From Acidobacteriota bacterium (lineage in GTDB: Bacteria > Acidobacteriota > Thermoanaerobaculia > Thermoanaerobaculales > Sulfomarinibacteraceae), in the NCBI GenBank assembly GCA_024641545.1, contig JAHECW010000026.1, positions 1 through 42,747 on the forward strand: DNA of 42,747 bases, written 5' to 3'. The notes beneath the pieces were generated by a model that saw only the letters and a list, made by a program, of their open reading frames with translations, was not told where the DNA came from and made no database searches. Positions 33,572 through 41,394 of this stretch are shown here, in pieces. The position numbers were made by a program, and so were the translations under genes. Each line of letters begins with the position of its first letter. Position 1 is the first letter of the stretch.

Positions 33572-36500
33572 CGTCGGTCAACGCCGCCAGGAGATCGGCA
33601 ACCCGGTAACCGCTCGCTGCATCGGCCTCGAGCAACCGCGCCAGGGCGTCCTCGACCGATACGGCGGTATCGGCATCGCCCCGGCTGTCGAGAATTGCGG
33701 CAACTTCGAGCCATCCGATCAGTGTCGTCAGGGCCTCGGCCCGGTACCAGAGCTCCCCTCCCCACCTGTTGACGCCGAGGAAGGTCCGCCCCGGTTCGCG
33801 TGAGACGAGCTCGGACACCAGCGCCGACATCTCGATGCCGTCGCCGCCATCGACCGCCCACCAACCATCCACCTCGAGGAGGAGTCGGACAGCGGCAACG
33901 ACCTCGTCAGCCCCGGCCGGTCCGAGACCCAGCTCGCGGGCGTGCCGCTTGATGACGCGCCCGAGCAACCAGTCATCGAACCAGTCGATCACCCGGTTGT
34001 GCGGAGCCGGCCGCCGCTCGACGCCACCGATCCGGCGGGTCAGCAACCAGAACAGAACCGCCGCCCACCACCCGAGATCGGTCGACGTCCATACCTTCGA
34101 ATCACGATCATCGCTGAGACGCAGCACCCGCTCGAGATCACGGCGCAGCGCCAGCACGACCTCGTCGGGATCATCCTCGGTTCCCTCCCGCTCCGCCACC
34201 GCCGCCAGCACATCGACAAAGAGCGGGAGTACCTCACCCACCGCGGTGGATCGGTCTCCGGCACCCGCCTGATCGGAGCCGGCCGCGTGCAGGGCGAGGA
34301 TGTTTTCCGCCGACACCAACTCGGCAAAGGGCGCCAGCACATCTCGATGATCGAGCTCGGCCAGCGCGAGGTCGATACTGTCGACCCCCCTGCCGCCGAG
34401 TTCGGCCTCGAGTCGGCGCAGGCGACCCTCGTCGTCATCCACGAGTTCCCTGAGATCGAGGAAAACGTGACAGCGGTAGGCATCGAGTTCGACGTAGAGC
34501 CCGTGCTCGGCTAGGTGCCGGCACCCACGCAGATACTCGAGCCCGTCGACGACATCCCGGAAGGCGAGGAAGCGGTCCTCGGCATCGGTCATCCCGAGAC
34601 CCTGGGCAAGGCTGAAGCGCTCGAGTCGCTCGGAGCCGTCGGCGGCGCGCACCACCTTGGCCGTTGACAGCTGGAGCCGGCCCGCGGTCTCGGCAAAGGT
34701 GTTGTGGAAGATCACCAGGCTCTTTTCGCCGCCGACCTCGTTGGAGTAGGCGAAGACGTTCTCATCCACGTTTCCATGATCATCCACGAGGTCATAAAGC
34801 AGAAATCGGTCCACTTCCGCAAAACTCCCCCGGCGGTGGAGCAACGGGAAGAGCTGGCGCTCGTGGCGCTGGATCAGGTGCTCGTCGGGCTCCTCGGCCC
34901 AGCGCGGACGGCGGAACTCCATGCCGTACTTCTCGGTAAAACCCTCGATCTGTCCGTGACCGAACATGGGCAGACCCGGCAGGGTCGCCATCAGGGTGGC
35001 CGCCCCGAAGTACTTGCCGTCGGAGCCGAACTGATCGACGGCGGTCCGCTCATCGGGGTTGGACATGAAGTTGACGTATCGTTTGAGGATCTGCGGGTCA
35101 TACTCCAGGGTGCTCTTGATGAGCAAACGGTAGTCGGCGTTTCGCTCGTCGCGCAACATGTTCATGAAGGCCGAGTTGTAGACCCGGTGCATCCCCAGGG
35201 TGCGGACGAAATAGCCCTCGAGAAGCCAGAACGCCTCGGCGAGGAGCAGGGTGTCCGGCGCCTCGGCCGCGACCCGGTCCACGACCTCGCGCCAGAACTC
35301 CTCGGGCATGACCGCATCGAACTCGGCGCGGGTCATACCGTGCTCGGCCCGGGAGGGAATGTCGCCACCCGTACCCGGCGCGGGAAACCACAGACGGTGG
35401 TAGTGCTGCTTGGCCAGGGTCATGGCGGCATCGAAGCGGATGATGGGCGACCTTCGGGCGACGTGAAGGATGGTCTGGATCACCGCCTCGCGGACCTCGG
35501 CCCGACGGTAGTCGAGCTGGGCGGTGTCGTTCCACGGCATGGTGGTGCCGTCGTTGCCGTGGTAGATGAACCGCGTGTCGCCGGTCCAATGATCGACCCG
35601 TTTGAAGACCACCGCGGCATCGCTTCGGTCCCAGTAGCCGTCCTCGATGTAGATCCCGACCCGACCGTCGTCGCAGAGATCGGCGCCGGAGAACCTGTAG
35701 GCGGGGAACGGCGATTGATCGAGCCCGATGAACCAACTCGGGTGTTCGACGACCCACCGTGAGTCGATCCCCATGTGGTTGGGGACCATGTCGGTCGAGA
35801 GACGGATGCCCCGATCCCAGGCCCGGGCCTTGAAGCTGTCGTAGGCCGCTTCGCCGCCGAGGTCGTCGGCGATGGCGTAGTCGGCCAGGGAGTAGGCCGA
35901 TGCCACCGCTTCTTCGTCGCCCATCCACTTCTTGATCGTCTCCGACGCCCGGCTGCGCTGCCAGACCCCGATGAGCCAGAGCCCGGTGAAACCCCACCCG
36001 GCGAGCCGGTCGAGTTCGTCATCGGGGATCCGGTCGAGGGTCGTGATCTCCCGACCGTAGCGCTTGGACAACTGGTCGAGCCAGACGTGGACATTCTTGG
36101 CGAGCAGCACCAATCGCGGCATCCAGTCACGGTCGGCCGAGTAGCGTTCGGGAGCGTCGCCGAGATCGCCGAAGTCCGGGGGCGCCACCGGACCGGGACC
36201 GAAACCGAAAAACGGTTTCGACTCTTCGGCGACAAAATCGAGACTGGAAAGCACCCGCACGATCACATCGCCGAGATAACCCGCCCAGCTCGCGCGCATG
36301 AAGGCCAACTGACCCTCGAGAGTGGTCGGCGACGCCCAAACCGGCGCCAGGAGCAGATCGAGCAGGGTCTGCCCACCCTTTTCGAGGCCCGGCCGTCCGG
36401 CAAAGATCGTCTCGATCTTCTGAACGCACCGCGAATAGGCGGTCTCGCCGCGCAGGCGGTGGTCGTCGAAGAGCTCGCGGAAGGGCGCGAAGGCGGGGTT

Positions 36501-36995
36501 GGTGTTGGCGAGCCGGAGGAGGACCAGCTCCTCGAGCACGATCTCACGATGGGGTGTTCCGTCGGTGACCCCGTCGAGATAGACCTCGGCGGCGATCTCA
36601 CCGCGGTAGACCGCGAGCGGCGGAAACTCGTCGACAAAGGTCACCAGGATCTTGGAGACCTCGGCTTCTCCGAGGTCGTGTTCGAGTTCGGCGAGAGATT
36701 CGGCCATGAGAGTCGGACGCACCCGCTCACGGTATTGAGCGAAAATGACGTGGAGCATCTCGTCGATCAGCCCCATGGCGTTGATCTCGCTCGCCTTGAC
36801 CGCCTGCTCGGGGTGGGCCGCCAGATCGCGCTGACGGTTCATCTGATCGGCAAAGATCCTCGCCGCCCGGAAGTCGGCGAAAACCACGTTGCCCGTCGTG
36901 CCGAAGAGTCCCTGATCAAAGCCGTAGCGATCGCGTGCTCGGCGCGAGACGTGGAACTCACAGCGAGGCGTCTGCCGGAAAGTGTTGCGGCTCAT
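33561..36995 (-). CDS. Very large GH13 (alpha-amylase family) glycoside hydrolase
   Basis: The 1144-residue protein has a GH13 barrel in its middle third. Visible regions are DMVPNH (region I, about 406-411), nucleophile Asp522 in IIRFDAAMTLA, acid/base Glu587 in LLLAEAFW and the transition-state Asp648 in NFMSNPDERTAVDQFG. An aromatic GFTGLWLIGVWQRS opens the barrel. The catalytic triad is complete, so it should be active on alpha-glucans or maltooligosaccharides, hydrolysing or transferring. Residues 1-310 (a helical N-terminal extension) and about 760-1144 (after the barrel) match no domain I recognise. No signal peptide is seen, so it is probably cytoplasmic and may act in glycogen or maltodextrin turnover. 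The start lacks a good ribosome site. Confidence 0.85.
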   Translation of the reverse strand: MSRNTFRQTPRCEFHVSRRARDRYGFDQGLFGTTGNVVFADFRAARIFADQMNRQRDLAAHPEQAVKASEINAMGLIDEMLHVIFAQYRERVRPTLMAESLAELEHDLGEAEVSKILVTFVDEFPPLAVYRGEIAAEVYLDGVTDGTPHREIVLEELVLLRLANTNPAFAPFRELFDDHRLRGETAYSRCVQKIETIFAGRPGLEKGGQTLLDLLLAPVWASPTTLEGQLAFMRASWAGYLGDVIVRVLSSLDFVAEESKPFFGFGPGPVAPPDFGDLGDAPERYSADRDWMPRLVLLAKNVHVWLDQLSKRYGREITTLDRIPDDELDRLAGWGFTGLWLIGVWQRSRASETIKKWMGDEEAVASAYSLADYAIADDLGGEAAYDSFKARAWDRGIRLSTDMVPNHMGIDSRWVVEHPSWFIGLDQSPFPAYRFSGADLCDDGRVGIYIEDGYWDRSDAAVVFKRVDHWTGDTRFIYHGNDGTTMPWNDTAQLDYRRAEVREAVIQTILHVARRSPIIRFDAAMTLAKQHYHRLWFPAPGTGGDIPSRAEHGMTRAEFDAVMPEEFWREVVDRVAAEAPDTLLLAEAFWLLEGYFVRTLGMHRVYNSAFMNMLRDERNADYRLLIKSTLEYDPQILKRYVNFMSNPDERTAVDQFGSDGKYFGAATLMATLPGLPMFGHGQIEGFTEKYGMEFRRPRWAEEPDEHLIQRHERQLFPLLHRRGSFAEVDRFLLYDLVDDHGNVDENVFAYSNEVGGEKSLVIFHNTFAETAGRLQLSTAKVVRAADGSERLERFSLAQGLGMTDAEDRFLAFRDVVDGLEYLRGCRHLAEHGLYVELDAYRCHVFLDLRELVDDDEGRLRRLEAELGGRGVDSIDLALAELDHRDVLAPFAELVSAENILALHAAGSDQAGAGDRSTAVGEVLPLFVDVLAAVAEREGTEDDPDEVVLALRRDLERVLRLSDDRDSKVWTSTDLGWWAAVLFWLLTRRIGGVERRPAPHNRVIDWFDDWLLGRVIKRHARELGLGPAGADEVVAAVRLLLEVDGWWAVDGGDGIEMSALVSELVSREPGRTFLGVNRWGGELWYRAEALTTLIGWLEVAAILDSRGDADTAVSVEDALARLLEADAASGYRVADLLAALTDDEH

Positions 36996-37020
36996 TCGGT
37001 GTGGATGATACCCCGGAAAC

Positions 37021-37053
37021 GTCCGCCGGGGATCCGATGGCTCCCCGGCGGGC
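37021..37053. terminator. GC-rich hairpin upstream of the GH13 gene
   Basis: CCGCCGGGGA (37023-37032) pairs exactly with TCCCCGGCGG (37042-37051), extendable by two pairs. On the plus strand it is followed by GCGTTTTC, but no plus-strand gene ends here. On the minus strand it lies between the end of the phosphatase-family gene and the GH13 start, where it could end transcription. Confidence 0.45.
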
Positions 37054-37062
37054 GTTTTCGGG

Positions 37063-37164
37063 AGTGAGGGGTTAGGAGTGAGGAGTGAGGAGTGAGGATG
37101 CTAGGAGTTGAGATCTCCACTTCTCACAGCGGGTAAAACGAGCGCTGACCTCCTCACTCCTCAC
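37063..37164. repeat. Tandem AGGAGTG heptamers with an inverted copy
   Basis: The run from about 37060 to 37098 contains GGAGTGAGG-type units, including three consecutive AGGAGTG copies. An inverse copy, CTCCTCACTCCTC, lies at 37150-37162. The right copy contains the last two codons and the stop (TGA, 37156-37154) of the minus-strand phosphatase-family gene. Confidence 0.65.
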
Positions 37165-38173
37165 CCATCCGCACCTCAAACGTCACCGGACAGTGATCGC
37201 TCACATCGAAAAAGGTCCCATCCTCCTCGCCCGCCCGGGAAATCAGATCTCCGCACTGCTGTCGCTCGCAGTGGAGCCACGATCTCGCCGGGCCGGTGGC
37301 CTGCAGACCGCTCAGGTAGACAAGATCGAGGAGTGAAGACCGGAAGACCCCCTCGAAACCGCCTGGCCCTTCCCGGTACTGGCTGCATCCGGTGGCATTG
37401 TCGAGGCGATCGAGGCCGACCTCGGCGAGGATGGCGTCGACCTGCTGCAACTCATCCTCCGCCGAGACATGACGACCACCCATGGTGTTGAAATCGCCCT
37501 GAAGGATGAGATCCGGATCTCCGGTCAGCTCGAACCACGCCTTCAACCAGTTCGCCAGGAGCCTGACCTGATCGAGCCGGTGTTGGAGATCGTCGCGGCC
37601 CGAGTCCAGATGCACTTCGACCACCGTGAAGTCCAGCTTGGAATCGAGCCTGGACCTCAGACGGACCGCGAGCGCCGGACGCAGACCCGGCTTGACGACG
37701 ACGGCGTCGATCTCGACGGGGCCCTCGACCAGCTCGAAGGCGTCTCCGTCCCAGGCCACCGCGAGGTGCTGTCCGCCGTCGCCGCCGCCCTGCGAAAAGA
37801 GGATCCTCATGGGTCGCTCGCCACCGGCGCGCCGAAGAATCGGCGGAAACCGGCGGGTGTCGCAGACCTCGACGAATCCCATCACCTGGGCGCCGAGACC
37901 GGCCAGGACGTCCTCCATGTCACAGATATTGGTCCGCCGGCTGAAACCGAGGTTCGCCGATGGCGGGCGTTCATCGAGGGGAAAGTTGCGGAGATTGAAG
38001 TGGGCGATCCGCAGCTCTCCGGCATCCGGCTGCCCCGGCGGCAGTTCAGCCGCGGTGACGCCCGGTCCCGCGAAACCCGCGCAGCGCAGCTTCACCCGCA
38101 AGTGGAGAGCCAGAGCCACGACGCCGATCACCGCCACAACCACGATCGCCACGAGCAGTTTGGATCTTCGCAT
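37154..38173 (-). CDS. Membrane-anchored endonuclease/exonuclease/phosphatase family protein
   Basis: The 339-residue protein begins with an uncleaved signal-anchor or signal peptide (MRRSKLLVAIVVVAVIGVVALAL) and continues with an EEP fold (the DNase I/AP endonuclease/inositol phosphatase superfamily). Family residues are visible: AHFNLRNF (57-64), Glu102 in GFVEVCD for metal binding, VEVHLDSGRDD, the LQGDFNTMG motif and the C-terminal SDHCPVTFEV with the catalytic Asp-His. It should act outside the cytoplasm as a metal-dependent phosphodiesterase; nucleic acid, lipid or another substrate cannot be told. I chose ATG 38173 over 38221 because the hydrophobic segment then begins at once. It is divergent from the decahaem cytochrome gene. 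Confidence 0.82.
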   Translation of the reverse strand: MRRSKLLVAIVVVAVIGVVALALHLRVKLRCAGFAGPGVTAAELPPGQPDAGELRIAHFNLRNFPLDERPPSANLGFSRRTNICDMEDVLAGLGAQVMGFVEVCDTRRFPPILRRAGGERPMRILFSQGGGDGGQHLAVAWDGDAFELVEGPVEIDAVVVKPGLRPALAVRLRSRLDSKLDFTVVEVHLDSGRDDLQHRLDQVRLLANWLKAWFELTGDPDLILQGDFNTMGGRHVSAEDELQQVDAILAEVGLDRLDNATGCSQYREGPGGFEGVFRSSLLDLVYLSGLQATGPARSWLHCERQQCGDLISRAGEEDGTFFDVSDHCPVTFEVRMGEE

Positions 38174-38250
38174 CGGGAAAGTGTGGCGCACGGATCTGCC
38201 CCTGGCAAGTCCGTGCGCCATCTATTACATTGTTATGTCGAATAAGAACA

Positions 38251-38279
38251 TTGACGATTTGAGCAAGAACGGTGATCAT
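38251..38279 (+). promoter_or_regulatory. Candidate sigma70-type promoter for the mtrCAB-like cluster
   Basis: TTGACG (38251-38256) and GATCAT (38274-38279) are spaced 17 bases apart, with five and four of six consensus matches. They lie about 65 bases before the decahaem cytochrome start, in a locally AT-rich stretch. No c-di-GMP riboswitch or FNR site was recognised in the gap. Confidence 0.35.
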
Positions 38280-38343
38280 TCATCACAGAAATGTCATCGG
38301 AAACCCGCCGCCGGGAAATCCGGTGCGACAGGGAGGCCTCACC

Positions 38344-40440
38344 ATGCACATGATGAAACGCGGCATCACACTTCTGGTCGTATTGGGACTCGCGTCTTTG
38401 GCGACCGCAGGGTTGACAGGACACCAGCTCGGGACGCCCGCCGGCGCCAACACTCAGTCGTCCACCGACATCGAGATGGTCTCGGCGCACGGCTACACCA
38501 AGAACCAGGTGGAGTACTACCTCACCGATGACGAAAAAACCTACGCCCGACCGGGTCTCACGGTGGAAATCGTCAACGCCGAGATCCCCGCCGATCGCCG
38601 TCCGGTAGTCGAGGTCACCTTTGTCGACGACATGGGTCTCCCGCTCGACCGAGAGGGCCGCCTGACGCCCGGCACGATCAGCATGAGCTTTGTCATTGCC
38701 TGGTACGACGGTGGGCTCAGCCAGTACACCGCCTACACGACCCGGCCGCAGACCAGCCCGATCACCGGCGAAACCGCGGTGCAGGCGTCGACGGACTCCG
38801 GCGGATCCTGGGACGATGTCGAAATCGGACGCTCCTTCTACACCTTCGGCACCCAGCTGCCCGCGGGCTATGACATGTCCAAGACGCACACCGTTTATGT
38901 CTATGCCACCCGCAACACCGCCGACATTCTCGACAAGAATTACTACTCCGACCCGACTCATGATTTTCGGCCGGACGGCGGCGCCATCACCGACCGCTGG
39001 GGGTTGATTCTCACCGAGACCTGCAACGCCTGCCACGATCCGCTGGCGCTCCACGGCGGCAGCCGCCGTGCCGTTCAGGGTTGCGCCATGTGCCACAACC
39101 CGCAATCGTGGGATCCCGACACCGGGAACACGGTCGACCTCAAGGTCATGATCCACAAGATCCACTTCGGCGCCTCGCTGCCGAGCGTGCAGGCCGGGAC
39201 CCCCTATCAGATCATCGGCTACCGCCAGTCGGTCCACGACTACTCCGACGTGGTCTTCCCGCAGGATGTCCGCAACTGCTGGAACTGCCACTCGCCCGAC
39301 GCCGAACAGGGCTCGAACTGGTTCACCAACCCAACCCGCGCGGTCTGTGCTTCATGCCACGACGACATCAACTGGGAGACCGGCGAGAACCACCCCGGCG
39401 GCGCGGCGACCAGCGACAACTTCTGCGCCAACTGCCACCAGCCCGAGGGATCGCGGGAATTCGACGCCTCAGTCAAGGGCGCCCACACCATTCCCAACAA
39501 ATCGACCCAGCTTCAGGGCATCAACATGGAGATCGTCGATGTGACCGGCGCCGAGCCGGGCGGGATGCCGACGGTCTCGTTCACGCTCACCAATGACGAC
39601 GGCTCGGTGGTCGAGGACATCGCCGGCCTCCGCACCCTGACCCTCCGTGCCGCCGGTCCCATCGGCGAGACCATCGACCACACCGTGGACATCTCCGAAG
39701 ACGCCCGCGATGCGACGCTTTCCGACGGCGTGTTCACCGACACCTTCTCGGCGCCCATCCCGGGCGACGCCACCGGCAGCTGGGGTTTCTCCGCCGACGT
39801 CCGCCGGGACACCACGATCGACGACGGCACGGCGGCGGGAACCGGGGTCACCGAAGGCGCGTTCAACCCGATCTTCTATGCGGCCGTGACCGACGACGAA
39901 CCGATGCCGAGACGTGAAGTCGTCTCCATCGACAAGTGCAACGTCTGCCACGACACGCTCTCGCTCCACGGCGGCCAGCGATTCAACACCACCGAGTGCG
40001 TGATGTGTCACCGTCCCAACAACGACGACTCCGGCCGCCGGCCCGAGGGCGAGAATCCGCCCGAGTCGGTGGACATGCGTTGGATGATCCACCGCATCCA
40101 CACCGGTGAGGGCCTGGTCAACGACTTCACCGTCTACGGCTACGGCGGGACGGCGCACAACTACAACGAGGTCGTGTATCCCGGTGATCTGCGGAACTGC
40201 GTCAGCTGTCACGAATCCGGAACCTACTCGGTGCCGCTGCCCGCGGGGACCCAGTCGGTCCAGACGCTGCGGGATTGGTACGCCCCGATGCTTCCGGCCG
40301 CCGCCTCGTGCCTCGCGTGCCACAGCTCGATCGACGCCGCCGCACACGCGTGGACCAACACCGCCCCATTCGGCGAATCCTGCGCTTCGTGCCACGGCGA
40401 CAACCGGGCCTTCTCGGTGGATCAGGTCCACGCGAGGTAG
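38344..40440 (+). CDS. OmcA/MtrC-family decahaem c-type cytochrome
   Basis: The 698-residue exported protein has ten CXXCH haem sites in two groups of five: residues 227, 247, 312, 335, 361 and 532, 552, 619, 656, 680 (first Cys). Before each group is a beta-rich domain (VEIVNAEIPADRRPVVEVTF; IVDVTGAEPGGMPTVSFTL). This beta, five-haem, beta, five-haem order is the four-domain plan of MtrC and OmcA, the cell-surface terminal reductases of extracellular electron transfer. Extra His residues (KVMIHKIHFG; WMIHRIHTG) are likely distal haem ligands. The signal peptide (KRGITLLVVLGLASLATA) has no lipobox Cys, unlike Shewanella MtrC. ATG 38344 has GGAGG 8 bases upstream. The MtrA-like gene follows after 80 bases. 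Confidence 0.95.
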   Translation: MHMMKRGITLLVVLGLASLATAGLTGHQLGTPAGANTQSSTDIEMVSAHGYTKNQVEYYLTDDEKTYARPGLTVEIVNAEIPADRRPVVEVTFVDDMGLPLDREGRLTPGTISMSFVIAWYDGGLSQYTAYTTRPQTSPITGETAVQASTDSGGSWDDVEIGRSFYTFGTQLPAGYDMSKTHTVYVYATRNTADILDKNYYSDPTHDFRPDGGAITDRWGLILTETCNACHDPLALHGGSRRAVQGCAMCHNPQSWDPDTGNTVDLKVMIHKIHFGASLPSVQAGTPYQIIGYRQSVHDYSDVVFPQDVRNCWNCHSPDAEQGSNWFTNPTRAVCASCHDDINWETGENHPGGAATSDNFCANCHQPEGSREFDASVKGAHTIPNKSTQLQGINMEIVDVTGAEPGGMPTVSFTLTNDDGSVVEDIAGLRTLTLRAAGPIGETIDHTVDISEDARDATLSDGVFTDTFSAPIPGDATGSWGFSADVRRDTTIDDGTAAGTGVTEGAFNPIFYAAVTDDEPMPRREVVSIDKCNVCHDTLSLHGGQRFNTTECVMCHRPNNDDSGRRPEGENPPESVDMRWMIHRIHTGEGLVNDFTVYGYGGTAHNYNEVVYPGDLRNCVSCHESGTYSVPLPAGTQSVQTLRDWYAPMLPAAASCLACHSSIDAAAHAWTNTAPFGESCASCHGDNRAFSVDQVHAR

Positions 40441-40463
40441 CGTGAGATGACTATTACCGCAAT

Positions 40464-40490
40464 CCTCCGATCCGCCCAGCGGGTCGGAGG
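40464..40490 (+). other. Intercistronic hairpin between the two decahaem cytochrome genes
   Basis: CCTCCGATCC (40464-40473) pairs with GGGTCGGAGG (40481-40490), 10 pairs including one G-T, loop 7 bases. There is no T tract, so it is more likely an mRNA stabilising or processing element, or a partial attenuator, than a full terminator. Confidence 0.45.
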
Positions 40491-40520
40491 CGACACCGCA
40501 GAGCGAAAGGTGGGACGGGC

Positions 40521-41384
40521 ATGAAACAGTCCATCCGAGTGTTGGGCCTCGTCGGCTTGTTCATCCTCGCCGGCGTCGCCACCCACGCCCAGTCCAACGA
40601 CGACGGGTCGGAAGACTGCGCCATGTGCCACGAAGAAGTCGCGGCAGCCTTCCACGGGACCATTCACGGCATCGCGAAACGGGGCGCGCCGTCCTGCGTC
40701 GCATGCCACGGAAACGGCGCGGAACATATGGAAGCGGGTGGCGATCCCGAACTGATCTCCAAACCTACCGGAACGGCAGGCGTCAAGCTCTGCCTCGGGT
40801 GCCACGGCCAGACCCAGGCGATGTTCTCGGCGCGCTCGGCGCACGCGGACTTGGGCATCGACTGCAACGCCTGTCACAGCATCCACAATCCCGACCACGG
40901 CCGGCGAGCCCTCCTGAAGGACGACGCCAAGACGCTCTGCGCAGGCTGCCACGCGAGCCAGGCCAACTCCTTCCGCAGGCCCTACGGTCACCGCCTCGAT
41001 CTCGGCGGTCTCGACTGCGCCTCGTGCCACGATCCGCACGCGGGCGCCGGCGACCACAGCCTCAGGATCGACCGCGCCGGCGACGGCCCCTGCGTCACCT
41101 GCCATGCCGAAAAGCGGGGACCGTTCGCGTTCTCGCACGTCTCGGGGGTGACCGGGGACTGCATGACCTGCCACCAGCCGCACGGGTCGACGAATCCGAT
41201 GGCGCTGACCCGATCCAGGGTCGAACAGCTCTGCCTCGAGTGCCACAGCCGGATCCTTCCACCCGACACCCTGGGCTCGCAGACGCCTTCGTCGCACGAC
41301 CTCGTGGATCCGCGCTACCGAAACTGCACCGTCTGCCACGTCGCCATCCACGGTTCGAACACCTCACCCGCGTTGTTGAAGTAG
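40521..41384 (+). CDS. MtrA/DmsE-family decahaem c-type cytochrome
   Basis: The 287-residue protein has a Sec signal peptide (LGLVGLFILAGVATHAQS) and ten CXXCH motifs, the first at 33 (CAMCH) and the last at 269 (CTVCH). The spacing, with repeated C-X-X-C-H...H..H pairs such as CNACHSIHNPDHG and CASCHDPHAGAGDH, is that of MtrA/DmsE/PioA. In Shewanella, MtrA lies inside the MtrB barrel and wires the periplasm to MtrC. MtrA there is a little longer (about 330 residues). It stands between the MtrC-like gene and the MtrB-like gene, 10 bases before the latter. The ATG at 40521 is preceded by GGTGGGACGGGC. Confidence 0.95.
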   Translation: MKQSIRVLGLVGLFILAGVATHAQSNDDGSEDCAMCHEEVAAAFHGTIHGIAKRGAPSCVACHGNGAEHMEAGGDPELISKPTGTAGVKLCLGCHGQTQAMFSARSAHADLGIDCNACHSIHNPDHGRRALLKDDAKTLCAGCHASQANSFRRPYGHRLDLGGLDCASCHDPHAGAGDHSLRIDRAGDGPCVTCHAEKRGPFAFSHVSGVTGDCMTCHQPHGSTNPMALTRSRVEQLCLECHSRILPPDTLGSQTPSSHDLVDPRYRNCTVCHVAIHGSNTSPALLK

Positions 41385-41394
41385 GAGGAGGCTG

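Noticed and set aside
33561-36995. GH13 protein as GlgE maltosyltransferase or trehalose synthase
   Set aside because: The motifs NFMSNPDE and GLWLIGVWQRS and the unusual flanks do not match those families well enough; only the GH13 clan can be supported.
35775-37067. 430-codon plus-strand open frame opposite the GH13 gene
   Set aside because: Shadow of the N-terminal half of the GH13 gene; no motif and no ribosome site.
38272-38343. Upstream ATG adding 24 residues to the MtrC-like protein
   Set aside because: It would put a non-signal sequence before the signal peptide, and GGAGG fits the ATG at 38344.
38222-38343. c-di-GMP (GEMM) riboswitch upstream of the cytochrome cluster
   Set aside because: Such riboswitches precede cytochrome genes in Geobacter, but none of the conserved GEMM sequence blocks is present.
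41340-41370. GGTTCGAAC considered as a tRNA T-arm
   Set aside because: It lies inside the last codons of the MtrA-like gene and no cloverleaf can be drawn around it; no tRNA was found elsewhere in the window.
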